A stretch of DNA of 20,446 nucleotides, taken from positions 1-20,446 of the forward strand of contig JAEYSJ010000269.1 of assembly GCA_023434855.1 (NCBI GenBank), in the 5' to 3' direction. This document shows, piece by piece, positions 1 through 7,258 of this stretch. The position numbers and the translations under genes were made by a program. The stretch is from Bacillota bacterium. Lineage in GTDB: Bacteria; Bacillota_C; Negativicutes; JAEYSJ01. Position 1 is the stretch's first letter, and each line of letters starts with the position of its first letter. Under the pieces are notes generated by a model that had not been told where the DNA came from, did no database searches, and saw nothing but the letters and a program-made list of their open reading frames with translations.

Positions 1-1215
1 CACCTGGACTGTAGGTATTAAGACTACAAATTTCCCGCCCCACTCCTGAATATAACTATGTTGTTCCATAATTTCACCCTGCAGATTCCAAGGCAATATC
101 ACAACATAATCGGGTTTGGTTTCTTTTAGTACACTTGGCCTTAAAATGGGGATGTGACTGCCAGGAAGGTAACATCCTTGTTTATAAGGGCTTCTGTCAA
201 CTGTAAAATCGATGAAATCAGTTCTGATCCCACAATAGTTCAATAAAGTATTGCCTTTCGCTGGAGCACCATAGCCGACAACTTTTTTTCCAGCCTCTTT
301 TGCATTGATCATGAAAGACAATATATCTCTTTTGGCAGCCGTAACCTTGTTACCAAAGGTGCTATAAAACGCGATATCGGTAAAACCAGCTAGTATTTCT
401 CTTTGTTTTAGCTTGACCACTTGCTGGCTAGGTATACATTTAGCTTCTTTATGGCAGGCGTAAATTCTTAGAGATCCTCCATGGGTTGGTAATTCTTCCA
501 CATCAAAAATAACCAAGCCGTTTTTCGCAAAAATGTTTTCAACCGTAACAAATGAAAAATATGAAAAATGCTCATGATAAACGGTATCAAATTGATTTTC
601 CATAACAAGTCGCATTAAGTGAGGAAACTCCATGGTAATAATGCCTTGAGGCTTCAGTAAGATTTTTAAAGCCTGCACGAAATCATTAATGTTTGGCACA
701 TGGGCTAGTACATTGTTGCCTAACAGTAAATCAGCCTTCTTGTTCTCTAAAGCTAACCGCTCGGCTAAAGATACCCCGAAAAAATCTACTTCAGTATTAA
801 TCCCCTTATCCTGCGCAACTTTTGCCACATTTGCGGCGGGCTCAATTCCTAAAACAGGAATTCCTGTTTCAATAAAATACTGCAAAAGATAGCCATCATT
901 ACTTGCAATTTCTACCACTAAAGAATCTTTATCTAAATTTAGCGTAGTATTCATCTTTTCAACATATGTCTTGGCGTGATTTAACCAGCTATCAGAAAAA
1001 GATGAAAAATAGGCATAATCACTAAAGATTGCCTGCGGGCTTTCAAATTCTTCAAGTTGAACCAAAAAACAGGTATGACAAACATAAACTTCTAATGGAT
1101 AAAAGGGTTCCATATTCCGCAGATGTTCTTTAGTTAAGTAAGAATTTGACAATGGTGATGACCCGAGCGATAAAAATAGGTGTTCCAGTGGAGTACCGCA
1201 AAAGCGACAGTTCAT
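1..1215 (-). CDS. NDP-sugar C-methyltransferase (3' end just off the window)
   Basis: SAM-dependent methyltransferase of the sugar C-methyltransferase family (TylC3/NovU/TcaB9 type), which methylates a carbon next to the keto group of an NDP-4-keto-6-deoxysugar. I translated it from ATG 1213-1215; 405 codons stay open to base 1. Family members are about 405-420 residues, so only the last few residues and the stop should be missing. The N-terminal zinc site has CRFC (C3, C6) and CHTC (C46, C49). The SAM-binding loop VVEIASNDGYL is at 100-110, and the catalytic YHEH motif at 213-216 corresponds to the Tyr/Glu/His set known from TcaB9. The C-terminal part (GYGAPAKGNTLLNY) is typical of the family. 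AAGGA precedes the ATG, which lies 4 bp after the rfbG stop. Since rfbF and rfbG make CDP-4-keto-6-deoxyglucose, that is the probable substrate. The methylated position (C3 is usual) is inferred. Confidence 0.88.
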   Translation of the reverse strand, partial: MNCRFCGTPLEHLFLSLGSSPLSNSYLTKEHLRNMEPFYPLEVYVCHTCFLVQLEEFESPQAIFSDYAYFSSFSDSWLNHAKTYVEKMNTTLNLDKDSLVVEIASNDGYLLQYFIETGIPVLGIEPAANVAKVAQDKGINTEVDFFGVSLAERLALENKKADLLLGNNVLAHVPNINDFVQALKILLKPQGIITMEFPHLMRLVMENQFDTVYHEHFSYFSFVTVENIFAKNGLVIFDVEELPTHGGSLRIYACHKEAKCIPSQQVVKLKQREILAGFTDIAFYSTFGNKVTAAKRDILSFMINAKEAGKKVVGYGAPAKGNTLLNYCGIRTDFIDFTVDRSPYKQGCYLPGSHIPILRPSVLKETKPDYVVILPWNLQGEIMEQHSYIQEWGGKFVVLIPTVQV

Positions 1216-1219
1216 ATAC

Positions 1220-2293
1220 TCATTCCTTCATTGCTATATTATCAATAAAGATATCAATCTGCTTTATCGAGAACTCATGCATATCCACGCCTTCGTAAAA
1301 TGCTTTATACCAAGCAATTGTATAGTTCAAAGCTTTTTTCAAATCCCAGGTTGGCTTCCACCCTAAGCGTTTCTTGGCCTTTGAGCAATCTAATTTCAAA
1401 TATTGCGCTTCATGCGGATGATGTCCACCATCTAATTCCCATCTGGCATTTTCGCCCCAGCATTGAAGCATCTCGTTCACTATCCATTCAACTGACTTTA
1501 CATCGCCATCTTCTGACCCGAAATTCCATCCCTCATCAACTCTTTCCCCTAAGAACAATTTTTCAGCTAGCAGCAGATAACCATATAGTGGTTCTAAAAC
1601 ATGCTGCCACGGACGGTACGCATTCGGATTACGAATAACAACCTTTTGTCCCTTGGCCACTGCTCGAATGCAATCCGGGATCAGACGATCTTCGGCCCAA
1701 TCTCCACCGCCAATTACATTTCCTGCTCTGGCAGTCGCGATCAGAATCTCGCGGGATGCTTCACATCCAAAAAAGGATCGGCGAAATGCCGTCGTAATCA
1801 GTTCTGCGCATGCTTTACTGTTGCTATAGGGGTCATAACCGCCTAGTTGATCGTCTTCGCGGTAGCCCTGGGTTGTTTCTTTGTTTTCGTAACATTTATC
1901 ACTAGTAACGTTAACAATAGCTTTAATACTATCTACGTGACGTACCATTTCCAGTAAGTTAGCGGTACCCATAATATTGGTCGCATATGTTTCCAAGGGG
2001 TTTTGGTAAGATTTCCGGACTAAAGACTGAGCAGCTAGATGAAAAACTATTTCTGGCTTGCATTCCTGGACTATCGTTCGAAGAAACTCGTAATTCCGGA
2101 TATCACCATATATTGACTTCATGCCACTCTCCACAGTGGCAGTTGAGAACAAATTTGGGATAGTAGGAGGTTCTAAAGAATATCCGGTTATCTGTGCACC
2201 TAAACTTTGGAGCCAAAGTGATAACCAAGCCCCTTTAAAGCCGGTATGACCTGTAATAAAAACCCGTTTTCCTTTCCAAAAATCTTTCATCAT
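1220..2293 (-). CDS. rfbG: CDP-glucose 4,6-dehydratase
   Basis: Short-chain dehydrogenase/reductase enzyme that converts CDP-glucose to CDP-4-keto-6-deoxyglucose with bound NAD+. The Rossmann loop GHTGFKG is at residues 15-21. The catalytic TSDKCY segment is at 130-135 and the YSNSK (YxxxK) pair is Y156/K160. The length is 357 residues, against about 360 for the family. The frame is open back to a TTG at 2329, but I chose ATG 2291-2293. That start gives the family-typical [11 protein letters not shown] beginning, overlaps the rfbF stop in an ATGA junction, and has GGAAGG upstream. It is translationally coupled to rfbF, and the methyltransferase follows after 4 bp. The product feeds CDP-3,6-dideoxyhexoses when RfbH is present. 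No rfbH is visible here, and the neighbour instead suggests a C-methylated product. Confidence 0.95.
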   Translation of the reverse strand: MMKDFWKGKRVFITGHTGFKGAWLSLWLQSLGAQITGYSLEPPTIPNLFSTATVESGMKSIYGDIRNYEFLRTIVQECKPEIVFHLAAQSLVRKSYQNPLETYATNIMGTANLLEMVRHVDSIKAIVNVTSDKCYENKETTQGYREDDQLGGYDPYSNSKACAELITTAFRRSFFGCEASREILIATARAGNVIGGGDWAEDRLIPDCIRAVAKGQKVVIRNPNAYRPWQHVLEPLYGYLLLAEKLFLGERVDEGWNFGSEDGDVKSVEWIVNEMLQCWGENARWELDGGHHPHEAQYLKLDCSKAKKRLGWKPTWDLKKALNYTIAWYKAFYEGVDMHEFSIKQIDIFIDNIAMKE

Positions 2294-3060
2294 TTCCAGA
2301 CCTTCCATGGGGCTATTCCTGATACCCAAAGCTGCTCAAGTTTTATTTTGTCTCTCAAAGTATCCATAGGCTGCCAGAAGCCATTATGTCGATAAGCAGA
2401 AAGTTGAGATTTTCTCGCTAAATTTTCTATAGGATCCCTTTCCCAAGTTGTATCATCGCCGTCAATTAGATCAAACACTTGTGGTTCCAAAACAAAAAAG
2501 CCTCCATTTATCCACCCACAATCACCCTGTGGCTTTTCCTGAAACGAGGTGATCTTACATCCCTCTAGATCAATAGTACCAAATCGTCCTGCAGGCTGTA
2601 CTGCCGTTAGTGTCGCCCATCTGCCTTGTTGCTTATGAAATTTGATAAGATCACTGACATTGACATCACTTACCCCATCACCATAAGTAAAGCAAAAGGT
2701 CTCTTCACCAACAAATCGCTTTACCCGTTTTAATCGTCCTCCTGTCATAGTAGAATCGCCAGTATCTACTAACGTTACTCTCCATGGGTCTGCATACCGT
2801 TCATGTACTTCCATAGAATTATTGCCCATATCTATCGTAACATCCGACATATGCAGAAAGTAGTTTGCAAAATATTCCTTAATTATATACCCTTTATAGC
2901 CACAGCATATAACGAAATCATTTATTCCATATGCGGAATATATCTTCATAATATGCCAGATAATTGGTCTTCCACCAATTTCAATCATAGGTTTTGGTTT
3001 CAAGTGAGTTTCTTCAGATATACGCGTACCTAAACCACCGGCTAGAATTACTGCCTTCAT
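2290..3060 (-). CDS. rfbF: glucose-1-phosphate cytidylyltransferase
   Basis: Joins CTP and alpha-D-glucose 1-phosphate to form CDP-glucose and pyrophosphate, the entry step of CDP-deoxyhexose synthesis. It is a 256-residue nucleotidyltransferase of the usual length. The N-terminal signature GGLGTR (8-13) is followed by KPKPM (21-25), the nucleotide- and sugar-phosphate-binding pattern of this family. Further family signatures are YGDGVSDV in the middle and FQEKPQGD near the sugar site. The ATG overlaps the wzt stop by one base (TAATG) and the stop overlaps the rfbG start, so wzt, rfbF and rfbG form a tightly coupled string. The function is cytosolic. RmlA-type thymidylyltransferases share the fold, but the KPKPM spacing, length and adjacent rfbG favour RfbF. 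Confidence 0.95.
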   Translation of the reverse strand: MKAVILAGGLGTRISEETHLKPKPMIEIGGRPIIWHIMKIYSAYGINDFVICCGYKGYIIKEYFANYFLHMSDVTIDMGNNSMEVHERYADPWRVTLVDTGDSTMTGGRLKRVKRFVGEETFCFTYGDGVSDVNVSDLIKFHKQQGRWATLTAVQPAGRFGTIDLEGCKITSFQEKPQGDCGWINGGFFVLEPQVFDLIDGDDTTWERDPIENLARKSQLSAYRHNGFWQPMDTLRDKIKLEQLWVSGIAPWKVWK

Positions 3061-4355
3061 TATAATATTTCACACTCCCACTGCAATAAAGGTCTCACTA
3101 TTCCCGGAACTGCACCAACATATTCCCCACGAGTAATACTATCGTATATACTTTCAACCACTGTAAAACTCAATAGGTCCTTTTCATAGAAATGAACGGT
3201 TGATGTTGTCATTGTACTTAAAGCGAAACTCACGTAATAAGTTCCGGTATTTAGCAGATTCGGTGGAATTACACATTTAGACTTATATAGGCCAGGGCTT
3301 TGTTTACTTTCAGCATGCCTGTCTATAGTTACATCAGAAGTTGCAAATGCATATGTGCCGTCAGCAGTGTAAAAATGGAGATTTGGATTAACTCTGGCGC
3401 CTTCCTTTAGAATTCTATATTCCATTTCAAGGATAATCGGTTCATTTATTCTATGCTCCATCGAAATTTCACCGCTAGAGTTAATTATCCGTGCCTTACA
3501 GAGCCTTCCCACATCATCACCCGGTAAAACTCCGGTCAAATTAAAATCTATGTTCGCTTGTGTCGCACCACCATAGGAATAATATTGTTGTACCACTGAA
3601 GATGAAGATCCTACAGTCACTATTTGTCCTCTATCAAGCAAAATCGCTTTTGAACACAGGGCAGTAATCATCGGCATGTTATGGCTAACAAACAGCACTG
3701 TTACTCCTTTTCTTCCTACATCTCCCATTTTGCCTAAACACTTTTTTTGAAAAGCTGCATCACCTACGGCCAACACTTCATCGACAATTAAAATTTCAGG
3801 ATCAAGGTGCGCCGCTACTGCAAATGCCAGCCTTACATACATACCTGATGAATACCGTTTTACAGGGGTGTCAATAAATTTCGATATCTCTGCAAAGTCT
3901 ACGATCTCATCAAACTTATGGTCTATTTCACTTTTTCTCATTCCCAAAATAGTTCCATTCAGATAGACATTTTCCCTACCTGTTAATTCAGGGTGAAAAC
4001 CGGTACCAACTTCAAGTAAGCTGGCTACCCTTCCTTTAATTTTAATTTGTCCGCCGGTAGGACCAGTAACTCTGGAGAGAATTTTGAGAAGTGTAGACTT
4101 TCCTGCGCCATTACGACCAATTATACCTACCGCTTCACCCTGTTGTATATCAAAAGAAACGTCCTTCAGCGCCCAAAAGTAGTGCTCTCCATCCAATTGG
4201 GACGGATTCCATTGTCCAAGTTTGATATTTGGATCTTCCTTATTACACAATCGAGCCCACCAGCTCTGGAGATCTCTATATAATGTGCCGGATCCGATAG
4301 TTCCGAGACGATATTGCTTCGAAAGATGTTCTGCCTGTATAACTATATCCGTCAT
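3060..4355 (-). CDS. wzt: polysaccharide ABC exporter, ATP-binding subunit with C-terminal glycan-binding domain
   Basis: ATPase of an O-antigen/teichoic-type ABC exporter that pairs with Wzm to move undecaprenyl-linked glycan across the inner membrane. Walker [10 protein letters not shown] is at 80-88, the signature YSSGM at 168-172, Walker B ILIVDE at 188-193 and the H-loop SHN at 224-226. The N-terminal extension before the nucleotide-binding domain (residues 1-60) is typical of Wzt and TagH. At 431 residues it is longer than a bare ATPase subunit. From about 270 to the end lies a beta-rich domain resembling Wzt_C, which in E. coli O9a/O8 recognises a modified non-reducing terminus. The ATG is preceded by AAGGAG at good spacing and lies 16 bp after wzm. 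A chain with a terminal cap, perhaps the C-methyl sugar made next door, is an inference from this domain. Confidence 0.93.
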   Translation of the reverse strand: MTDIVIQAEHLSKQYRLGTIGSGTLYRDLQSWWARLCNKEDPNIKLGQWNPSQLDGEHYFWALKDVSFDIQQGEAVGIIGRNGAGKSTLLKILSRVTGPTGGQIKIKGRVASLLEVGTGFHPELTGRENVYLNGTILGMRKSEIDHKFDEIVDFAEISKFIDTPVKRYSSGMYVRLAFAVAAHLDPEILIVDEVLAVGDAAFQKKCLGKMGDVGRKGVTVLFVSHNMPMITALCSKAILLDRGQIVTVGSSSSVVQQYYSYGGATQANIDFNLTGVLPGDDVGRLCKARIINSSGEISMEHRINEPIILEMEYRILKEGARVNPNLHFYTADGTYAFATSDVTIDRHAESKQSPGLYKSKCVIPPNLLNTGTYYVSFALSTMTTSTVHFYEKDLLSFTVVESIYDSITRGEYVGAVPGIVRPLLQWECEIL

Positions 4356-4371
4356 ATATACTCCTTATTAT

Positions 4372-5226
4372 TTATATCGAATCCATAAAATTCTTTTCAA
4401 CTTTACTAAAAAGAATAATCCCAATAAGCAAAATAAGGACAGTTAAAACAATACTTAGACCCCAATACCATAATGGAATCAATTGGCCGCCTAAAAAAGC
4501 ATAACGAAATAACTCCACTATCGCCGTCATTGGATTTAAAATCAATAGCCAACCTATCGGAGTCGTTACCATAGACAAGGGATAAACGATAGGGGTAGCA
4601 TACATCCATAATTGAACGCTAAAGCCTACTAATAAAGATAAATCACGATATTTAGTAGTCATCGATGATATAACAATTCCACAGCCTAAACCCAAACAAG
4701 CCATTTGCAATACTAGCAAAGGTGTGACGAAAATCCATAGGTTAGGAGAAATAACACTGTTGGTTATCAGAAAAAAGAAAAAAAGTAAAAGAAATAAAAT
4801 AAATTGAATGCCGAAAGATAACATATTTGTTATAACTACCGATATTGGAACAACCAATCGCGGAAAGTACACTTTACCAAAAATACCGACATTAGCCGTA
4901 AATGTGTTTGCAGTAGTATTTAAGCATGCAGCAAAATAATTCCACATTACCGTACCTGACAAATAAAATAAAATCTGCGGAATTCCATTAGTTGGGAGTT
5001 TCGCAATTTGTCCAAAAATAACAGTGAAAACAATTGTCGTCAGTAAAGGCTGTAAAAAAAACCATATCGGACCTAAAATAGTTTGTTTATAAACAGCAAC
5101 AAAATCCCTTTTTACAAACATCATTATCAAATCACGATAGCGCCAAAGCTCTTTTATATCTATGTCCAACCAACCATTACTAGGTTTTATTATGCTTGTC
5201 CATTGCTCCTGCGAACTGTAATTCAT
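4372..5226 (-). CDS. wzm: polysaccharide ABC exporter, membrane subunit
   Basis: ABC-2-type permease of 284 residues, the usual Wzm length. The N-terminal part carries an amphipathic segment and LWRYRDLIMMFVKRDF, the cytoplasmic signature seen before the first membrane helix in Wzm/TagG proteins. About six hydrophobic segments follow, with FFLQPLLTTIVFTVIFG as the first. The loop GIFGKVYFPRLVVPISVV and the conserved YATPIVYP stretch are also typical of polysaccharide exporters. The start ATG (5224-5226) has AAAGGAAGAG upstream and forms an ATGA junction with a short upstream open frame (5223-5315). It directly precedes wzt, its partner. The pair implies that the glycan is completed in the cytoplasm before export, rather than by a Wzx/Wzy route. 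Confidence 0.93.
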   Translation of the reverse strand: MNYSSQEQWTSIIKPSNGWLDIDIKELWRYRDLIMMFVKRDFVAVYKQTILGPIWFFLQPLLTTIVFTVIFGQIAKLPTNGIPQILFYLSGTVMWNYFAACLNTTANTFTANVGIFGKVYFPRLVVPISVVITNMLSFGIQFILFLLLFFFFLITNSVISPNLWIFVTPLLVLQMACLGLGCGIVISSMTTKYRDLSLLVGFSVQLWMYATPIVYPLSMVTTPIGWLLILNPMTAIVELFRYAFLGGQLIPLWYWGLSIVLTVLILLIGIILFSKVEKNFMDSI

Positions 5227-5315
5227 TTATCTCTTCCTTTATTAAAAATAGGCGCTAATTTTGCTTTTTGCGTTTTGGTATTTAGATCTTGCAAATTAGT
5301 GTACACCCTTTTCAA
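5223..5315 (-). CDS. possible 30-residue ORF or gene remnant between wbaP and wzm
   Basis: The 85 bp between wbaP and wzm stay open in one frame that ends in a TGA overlapping the wzm ATG (ATGA). A TTG at 5313-5315 overlaps the wbaP stop (TTGA), with GGAG four bases upstream. The predicted peptide begins MKRVYTNLQDLN and is rich in Lys and Arg. I do not recognise it. Four-base overlaps on both sides are what a coupled mini-gene or the surviving tail of a lost gene would show. The size is small enough that chance is a real alternative. Confidence 0.3.
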   Translation of the reverse strand: MKRVYTNLQDLNTKTQKAKLAPIFNKGRDK

Positions 5316-6793
5316 TACGCTCCATTACCTTTGAAGACTACCTTAACCGTCTTTACTAAAAATACAATGTCCATCCAAAGCGACCAATTTCTTACATACC
5401 AAGAATCCATTTTCACACGTTCCGGATAATCAATCTCATTGCGTCCACTAACTTGCCATATTCCGGTAATGCCCGGGCGCACCAAATAGTAGTCTGTAAT
5501 ATAGTCGCCATATCGTGGTACCTCATCCTGCACTATCGGCCGCGGCCCCACCAGGCTCATTTCACCTCTTAACACATTAAAAAATTGCGGTAGTTCATCA
5601 AGGCTTGTCTTACGCAGAAACCTTCCCACTCTGGTTATACGTGGATCATCTCTAAGTTTAAAATCACGCTGCCACTCTTCCCTGGCATCAGCGTTCTTCG
5701 CCAGATGCTCGGTAAGAATCTCCTGGGAATTTATATCCATGGTACGAAATTTATAACAAGAAAACATTTCACCTTTGTATCCCACTCGTCTATGGGCAAA
5801 AATTACAGGTCCTGGCGAATCAACATAAATTAGCAGACTGATAATCACTAACAATGGCATAACCACAATCAGTCCCAGAATACTACATATACAATCAAAT
5901 ATACATTTAAAAATGCGATTCTGTATCTGCGCAAGATTATTCTTTATCTTTAACAGCACTGTTTTCTCGTTAAATAGTGTCTCCAGTTCCATACTGCTCA
6001 CGGGAATACCAAATAAATTAGGCACAAATGTAATATTATCTACATATGGCTGCAGCCGGTACACCATATTCAATAATTCTTCCCGTGAAAGCCCGGGAGC
6101 GGCAATCAATGCATTTCTCACCCCAGCCTGCTGTATCGCTTCTTCGGCCTTGGCAAAAGTACCGATAATCGGATAGCGCTGGGAAATTGGAGATTGTTGG
6201 GGATAATCTTCAATTAGACCGACTATTTTATAACCTGAACCGTTGTTTTTACTAAAAGCATCTAATAATAATTCTGCTGTTTTTCCAGCACCTATAATAA
6301 CCGTTGGCACCTGCAAAATTTCAACAAACGTTACCATCTTTTTTAAGAAATACCTTCCAATTGCTAAATAAGAAAAACTAAAAATCCACACAAGCAATAT
6401 AAAAACCCGGGATATTTCTTTAGCAGAACCACTAAAATATAAGATAACGACAATAAAAAGCATGGCATATATACTGACCTTAAGGAGTCGCTCAGCTTGC
6501 TGCCAAAAGTAAAGTTTATTAAGAGATAGCCGGTCAAAATGTAAAAAGAAAATAAATGCCAAAGGAATAATAATATAAATATATACTTCTGGTACGGTAA
6601 ACTCCTGATAAAATAGCGGCAACAGTTCTGCTCTTACCAAAAAGGCCGTAAATACGGCAGATACAATTGCTAAATAGTCAATAAAAATGAATGAAATTGA
6701 AATAATCCATTTTCGAAGTCTGTCCCATGAAAACAATTGTAAAATCACAGGATACTTTGCTGGAAAAGCAGTATATTCACGAATATCTCCCAT
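5312..6793 (-). CDS. wbaP: WbaP-type undecaprenyl-phosphate sugar-1-phosphate transferase
   Basis: Polyprenyl-phosphate hexose-1-phosphate transferase that starts the glycan by placing the first sugar phosphate on undecaprenyl phosphate at the inner membrane. It has several N-terminal membrane helices, a middle Rossmann-like CoA_binding_3-type domain (PTVIIGAGKTAELLL), one more hydrophobic segment, then the C-terminal catalytic domain. That domain has SPGPVIFAHRRVG, KFRTM, the Asp-Glu dyad in LDELPQF, and GEMSLVGPRP; the end KGNGAY is typical of WbaP. The length is 493 residues (Salmonella WbaP 476). The frame is open to a TTG at 6832, but I chose ATG 6791-6793 because AAGGGAG lies 8 bases upstream; a GTG sits immediately before it. 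It is first in block 3 and follows the sigma-H-type promoter. The sugar (galactose or glucose) cannot be read from sequence. WbaP normally works with Wzx/Wzy, so the Wzm/Wzt neighbours are notable. Confidence 0.92.
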   Translation of the reverse strand: MGDIREYTAFPAKYPVILQLFSWDRLRKWIISISFIFIDYLAIVSAVFTAFLVRAELLPLFYQEFTVPEVYIYIIIPLAFIFFLHFDRLSLNKLYFWQQAERLLKVSIYAMLFIVVILYFSGSAKEISRVFILLVWIFSFSYLAIGRYFLKKMVTFVEILQVPTVIIGAGKTAELLLDAFSKNNGSGYKIVGLIEDYPQQSPISQRYPIIGTFAKAEEAIQQAGVRNALIAAPGLSREELLNMVYRLQPYVDNITFVPNLFGIPVSSMELETLFNEKTVLLKIKNNLAQIQNRIFKCIFDCICSILGLIVVMPLLVIISLLIYVDSPGPVIFAHRRVGYKGEMFSCYKFRTMDINSQEILTEHLAKNADAREEWQRDFKLRDDPRITRVGRFLRKTSLDELPQFFNVLRGEMSLVGPRPIVQDEVPRYGDYITDYYLVRPGITGIWQVSGRNEIDYPERVKMDSWYVRNWSLWMDIVFLVKTVKVVFKGNGAY

Positions 6794-6814
6794 CACAAAT
6801 ACTCCCTTACAAAA

Positions 6815-6821
6815 TTCGACA
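6815..6821 (-). promoter_or_regulatory. Spo0A box (TGTCGAA) candidate in the wbaP leader
   Basis: The minus strand reads TGTCGAA, a perfect match to the Spo0A box TGNCGAA. It lies 22 bp before the wbaP ATG and about 50 bp downstream of the sigma-H-type -10, so it would act as a downstream (repressing) site if used. Weaker matches TGTCGAT (7012-7018) and TGTCGTG (6981-6987) lie upstream, 31 bp apart. A 7-mer in AT-rich DNA can occur by chance. Confidence 0.3.
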
Positions 6822-6870
6822 TGATAAAACAAAAATTAAACAAAAATTAAACAAAATTATATTTGTGAAA

Positions 6871-6899
6871 TAATTCTACATAAAAAAGGCCATTCCTGC
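6871..6899 (-). promoter_or_regulatory. sigma-H-type promoter upstream of wbaP
   Basis: The minus strand has GCAGGAATG (6899-6891), an 11-bp spacer, then GTAGAATTA (6879-6871). The B. subtilis sigma-H consensus is RnAGGAWWW, 11-12 bp, RnnGAATWW. The -10 fits at every defined position, the -35 at all but its last base, and the spacing is right. Transcription would start near 6864, leaving a leader of about 70 nt before the wbaP ATG. The match is seen; use by sigma-H is inferred. Confidence 0.6.
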
Positions 6900-6936
6900 C
6901 TTCTATCATAAAAAAAATAATTCAAATTTCGGCATA

Positions 6937-6965
6937 TTTATACTATAAACTTTATAAATAAACAA
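6937..6965 (-). promoter_or_regulatory. candidate sigma-A promoter upstream of the sigma-H-type site
   Basis: The minus strand has TTGTTT (6965-6960), a 17-bp spacer, then TATAAA (6942-6937). The -10 matches 5 of 6 consensus bases and the spacing is ideal, but the -35 keeps only TTG. The DNA here is so AT-rich that such matches are expected, so this is a weak call for a possible vegetative tandem promoter. Confidence 0.3.
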
Positions 6966-6967
6966 TA

Positions 6968-7002
6968 TTATATAAAAAAACACGACAAAATGTTTTATAT
7001 AA
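6968..7002. repeat. AT-only inverted repeat, 10-bp arms
   Basis: TTATATAAAA (6968-6977) is matched exactly by its reverse complement TTTTATATAA (6993-7002) across a 15-base loop. It sits just upstream of the candidate promoters. It could be an operator or a weak hairpin, or it could be low-complexity coincidence, since the arms contain only A and T. Confidence 0.3.
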
Positions 7003-7120
7003 TCGTATAAAATCGACAAATTATGACTAGGACATGAGCAAACTATTGGTAAAATTAGTATATTCAGTATCTCACAGCGACAATTGATTTGATGAAATAA
7101 GATCTTCTATTATTCGGCAT

Positions 7121-7149
7121 ATAAAAACAAGACCTTCCTTAAGGAAGGT
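7121..7149 (-). terminator. stem-loop terminator after the ligase gene
   Basis: ACCTTCCTTAAGGAAGGT (7132-7149) is a perfect palindrome that folds as a 7-bp stem with a TTAA loop. On the minus strand it is followed by CTTGTTTTTAT, a U-rich tail. On the plus strand it is also followed by a T-rich run, so it could act in both directions. It lies about 100 bp past the ligase stop and would end the block 2 transcript. The stop codon of the remnant frame falls inside the loop. Confidence 0.6.
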
Positions 7150-7258
7150 TTATTTCTTTTTCATTAATGATAAAATATAGCTCTGGATATTTATCTAAAA
7201 GTAGAGTGGCAAGAACTAGACGCGCATGAATAGGGTTCCAAGCTGAAGCTACGGTTGA
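7139..7258 (-). pseudogene. possible 3' remnant of an unrecognised gene
   Basis: Past the ligase stop, another minus-strand frame is open and reads like real protein; it includes SAWNPIHARLVLATLLL and then an acidic, hydrophobic tail. It stops at a TAA (7139-7141) placed exactly in the terminator stem-loop, as a natural gene end often is. The frame stays open back to about 7310, inside the ligase gene, with no ATG or GTG start. The family is unknown to me. The most likely reading is the tail of a gene displaced when the ligase gene arrived. A chance open frame is possible. Confidence 0.4.

Larger units (their letters stand above)
6794..7248. other. AT-rich regulatory region between blocks 2 and 3
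   Basis: This is the largest gap in the window, about 455 bp between the ligase stop and the wbaP start. On the minus strand it holds a protein-like remnant frame, a stem-loop terminator, an AT-only inverted repeat, two candidate promoters and Spo0A-box-like sequences (separate entries). Between about 7020 and 7120 I see nothing definite. The layout (terminator, then promoter) suggests that block 3 is its own transcription unit. Confidence 0.7.

Noticed and set aside
689..892. Plus-strand open frame of 67 codons
   Set aside because: Antisense to the methyltransferase reading frame, which is open for 405 codons with clear zinc and SAM motifs.
2294..2329. Longer N-terminus for rfbG from TTG 2329
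   Set aside because: It would overlap rfbF by 40 bp; the ATG at 2293 has a good ribosome binding site and gives the family-typical N-terminus.
6794..6832. Longer N-terminus for wbaP from TTG 6832
   Set aside because: The extension contains the AAGGGAG ribosome binding site of the downstream ATG, so it is leader, not coding.
6833..7131. Insertion-sequence remnant or attachment site in the large AT-rich gap
   Set aside because: No transposase-like frame, no terminal inverted repeats with target duplication, and no tRNA nearby.
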